64,000 bases of DNA, from NCBI GenBank assembly GCA_964195425.1, contig CAXMOM010000011.1, forward strand, positions 1 to 64,000, given 5' to 3'. Within the stretch, counting starts at the first letter, position 1, and each line of letters starts with the position of its first letter. Source of the DNA: Glaciecola sp964195425. Its GTDB lineage: Bacteria; Pseudomonadota; Gammaproteobacteria; Enterobacterales; Alteromonadaceae. A model generated the notes under the pieces. That model was not told the DNA's origin. It ran no database searches and saw only the letters and a list, made by a program, of their open reading frames with translations. The position numbers were made by a program, and so were the translations under genes. Shown here piece by piece: positions 63,084 through 64,000 of this stretch.

Positions 63084-63112
63084 CTTAGCAAAAACGCTGA
63101 GTTTTTGCTAAG
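63084..63112. terminator. Hairpin between cysN and the SLC13-type permease gene
   Basis: CTTAGCAAAAAC (63084-63095) pairs perfectly with GTTTTTGCTAAG (63101-63112) over a 5-nt loop. The tail CTCTT is not a strong U-run, so it may attenuate rather than fully stop transcription into the permease gene. A partial copy of the left arm (CTTAGCAA) precedes it at 63073-63080. Confidence 0.4.
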
Positions 63113-63217
63113 CTCTTAAAAAAATAGTGTAACGCAACAACAAAGAATCAAAATTAATGTATTACCTATTCTTCTTTATTGATTATTTTACTAGCGTAAA
63201 GCAATAGTTGTGAATAT

Positions 63218-64000
63218 ATGAACATTGACCAATCAATGGTAGTCGTCGTGTTTTTTGCCACGATTATCGCGCTGATATTCTCGACCAAAAAACCATCTAG
63301 TATCTTTGCTGCATGTACCTTGGCTTTGATATTGCTCCAGCAACTCGATATTTCCCATATTCTACAAAACGTTACCAACACCGGGCTTGTCACATTAGTC
63401 TTGCTATTGTTAGTCAGTAACTCTATTGATAAGACAACGCTTGTAGTGAGATTAGGTCGAAAAATTACCAGCGGCAGCTATGCTAAAAGTTTCTGGCGTA
63501 TGTTCGCCATTACCTTTGCTTCTTCTGCCTTGTTAAATAACACAGCTGTAGTGGCAAGCTTAATTGGACCTATTAAGCACAACACTTTGCACCCGCCTTC
63601 AAAATTACTAATTCCACTTTCGTACGCCGCTATTTTAGGCGGCACCGTTACCCTAATTGGTACCTCTACCAATCTTATTGTTGATAGTTTTTTAATTGAA
63701 CATGGTCATCCGGGGTTTGCCTTTTTCGACTTCACTTTATTTGGCGTTACCGCTGGCCTTACCTGCGGTATTTTATTGTTTTTATTGTCGGGGTTATTGC
63801 CTACCTTTCATACCAACAAAAGCCAATACCAAAGCTACTTGCTAGAAGCTGACGTTGAAGCTGGCTCTGAACTTATTGGCAAAACGGTTGAAGACAATCA
63901 CTTACGTAACTTACCTGAACTGTTTTTAATTGAAATAGTACGCCGTAAACAAGTCATCACGCCGGTGACGCCCGATATGAGCATTGAAGAGAACGATAAG
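63218..64000 (+). CDS. SLC13-type anion permease with RCK_C domain (partial, runs off the window)
   Basis: 261 codons are present, with no stop. Several transmembrane helices are visible: MVVVVFFATIIALIFS, LVTLVLLLLVSNSI, MFAITFASSALLNNTAVVASL, YAAILGGTVTLIGTSTNLIV and LFGVTAGLTCGILLFLLSG. The LNNTAVV and IGTSTNLIV motifs are those of sodium:sulfate/dicarboxylate carriers of the SLC13/CitT group. A cytoplasmic TrkA_C-like domain starts near residue 212 (SELIGKTVEDNHLRNL). Its place right after the sulfate activation genes points to sulfate uptake. Confidence 0.85.
   Translation, partial: MNIDQSMVVVVFFATIIALIFSTKKPSSIFAACTLALILLQQLDISHILQNVTNTGLVTLVLLLLVSNSIDKTTLVVRLGRKITSGSYAKSFWRMFAITFASSALLNNTAVVASLIGPIKHNTLHPPSKLLIPLSYAAILGGTVTLIGTSTNLIVDSFLIEHGHPGFAFFDFTLFGVTAGLTCGILLFLLSGLLPTFHTNKSQYQSYLLEADVEAGSELIGKTVEDNHLRNLPELFLIEIVRRKQVITPVTPDMSIEENDK

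Overview
The window is a chromosomal segment of a marine-type gammaproteobacterium, most likely in the Alteromonadales. Gene neighbourhoods conserved across gammaproteobacteria (nudB-ruvCAB next to tol-pal ybgC, rpsP-rimM-trmD-rplS, ffh-ypjD-corB, fadIJ, aroF-tyrA) are combined with families common in Alteromonadales: DUF3379 anti-sigma, MoxR/Bat cluster, AbgT carrier, CadC-like TPR regulator, EAL-HDOD protein and TonB receptors. Base composition is moderately AT-rich. No rRNA, tRNA, prophage or CRISPR was seen. The exact genus cannot be settled from the sequence alone.

Layout. 1-5143 (minus): partial ybgC, ruvB, ruvA, ruvC, nudB, aspS, with a candidate plus-strand small RNA between ybgC and ruvB. 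5144-11740: iron region, with a TonB-dependent receptor facing a convergent Fe3+ ABC transporter, each preceded by a Fur-like box. 11882-14529 (plus): SUI1-type YciH, a tandem-receiver response regulator, pheA. 14655-19500: ygiM, then a decayed RND efflux locus (intact adaptor, pump lacking its N-terminus) abutting a vapC toxin remnant. 19495-23651 (minus): tyrA, aroF and an AbgT transporter. 23835-26517 (minus): molybdate transporter modABC. 26783-28262: fpr, a GlsB-like protein and a small inverted-repeat element. 28355-31199: membrane-anchored winged-helix/TPR regulator divergent from a small exported TPR protein, separated by four 11-bp tandem repeats. 31363-33338 (minus): rpsP-rimM-trmD-rplS.

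33596-35707 (plus): TonB-like protein, ECF sigma factor and its probable membrane anti-sigma. 35750-40297: ffh, ypjD, corB, sixA and a previously unlisted 58-residue gene behind sixA. 40613-43390: large M16 metallopeptidase. 43518-46948 (minus): fadJ and fadI with a FadR-like operator upstream. 47442-56168 (plus): MoxR AAA+ ATPase, DUF58, DUF4381, two von Willebrand A proteins, BatD, then a second ECF sigma factor with a DUF3379 anti-sigma. 56317-59073: putP and an EAL-HDOD protein. 59337-64000: sulfate activation genes cysD-cysC-cysQ-cysN followed by a partial SLC13-type permease.

Most of the window is housekeeping. The parts most worth a second look are the small-RNA candidate at 393-492, the four-repeat operator at 30524-30567, the sequestered ribosome binding site at 33564-33592, the RND/vapC scar at about 19115, the sixA-linked small gene, and the Bat/ECF/DUF3379 cluster. 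I did not find a clear-cut, wholly new multi-gene system.
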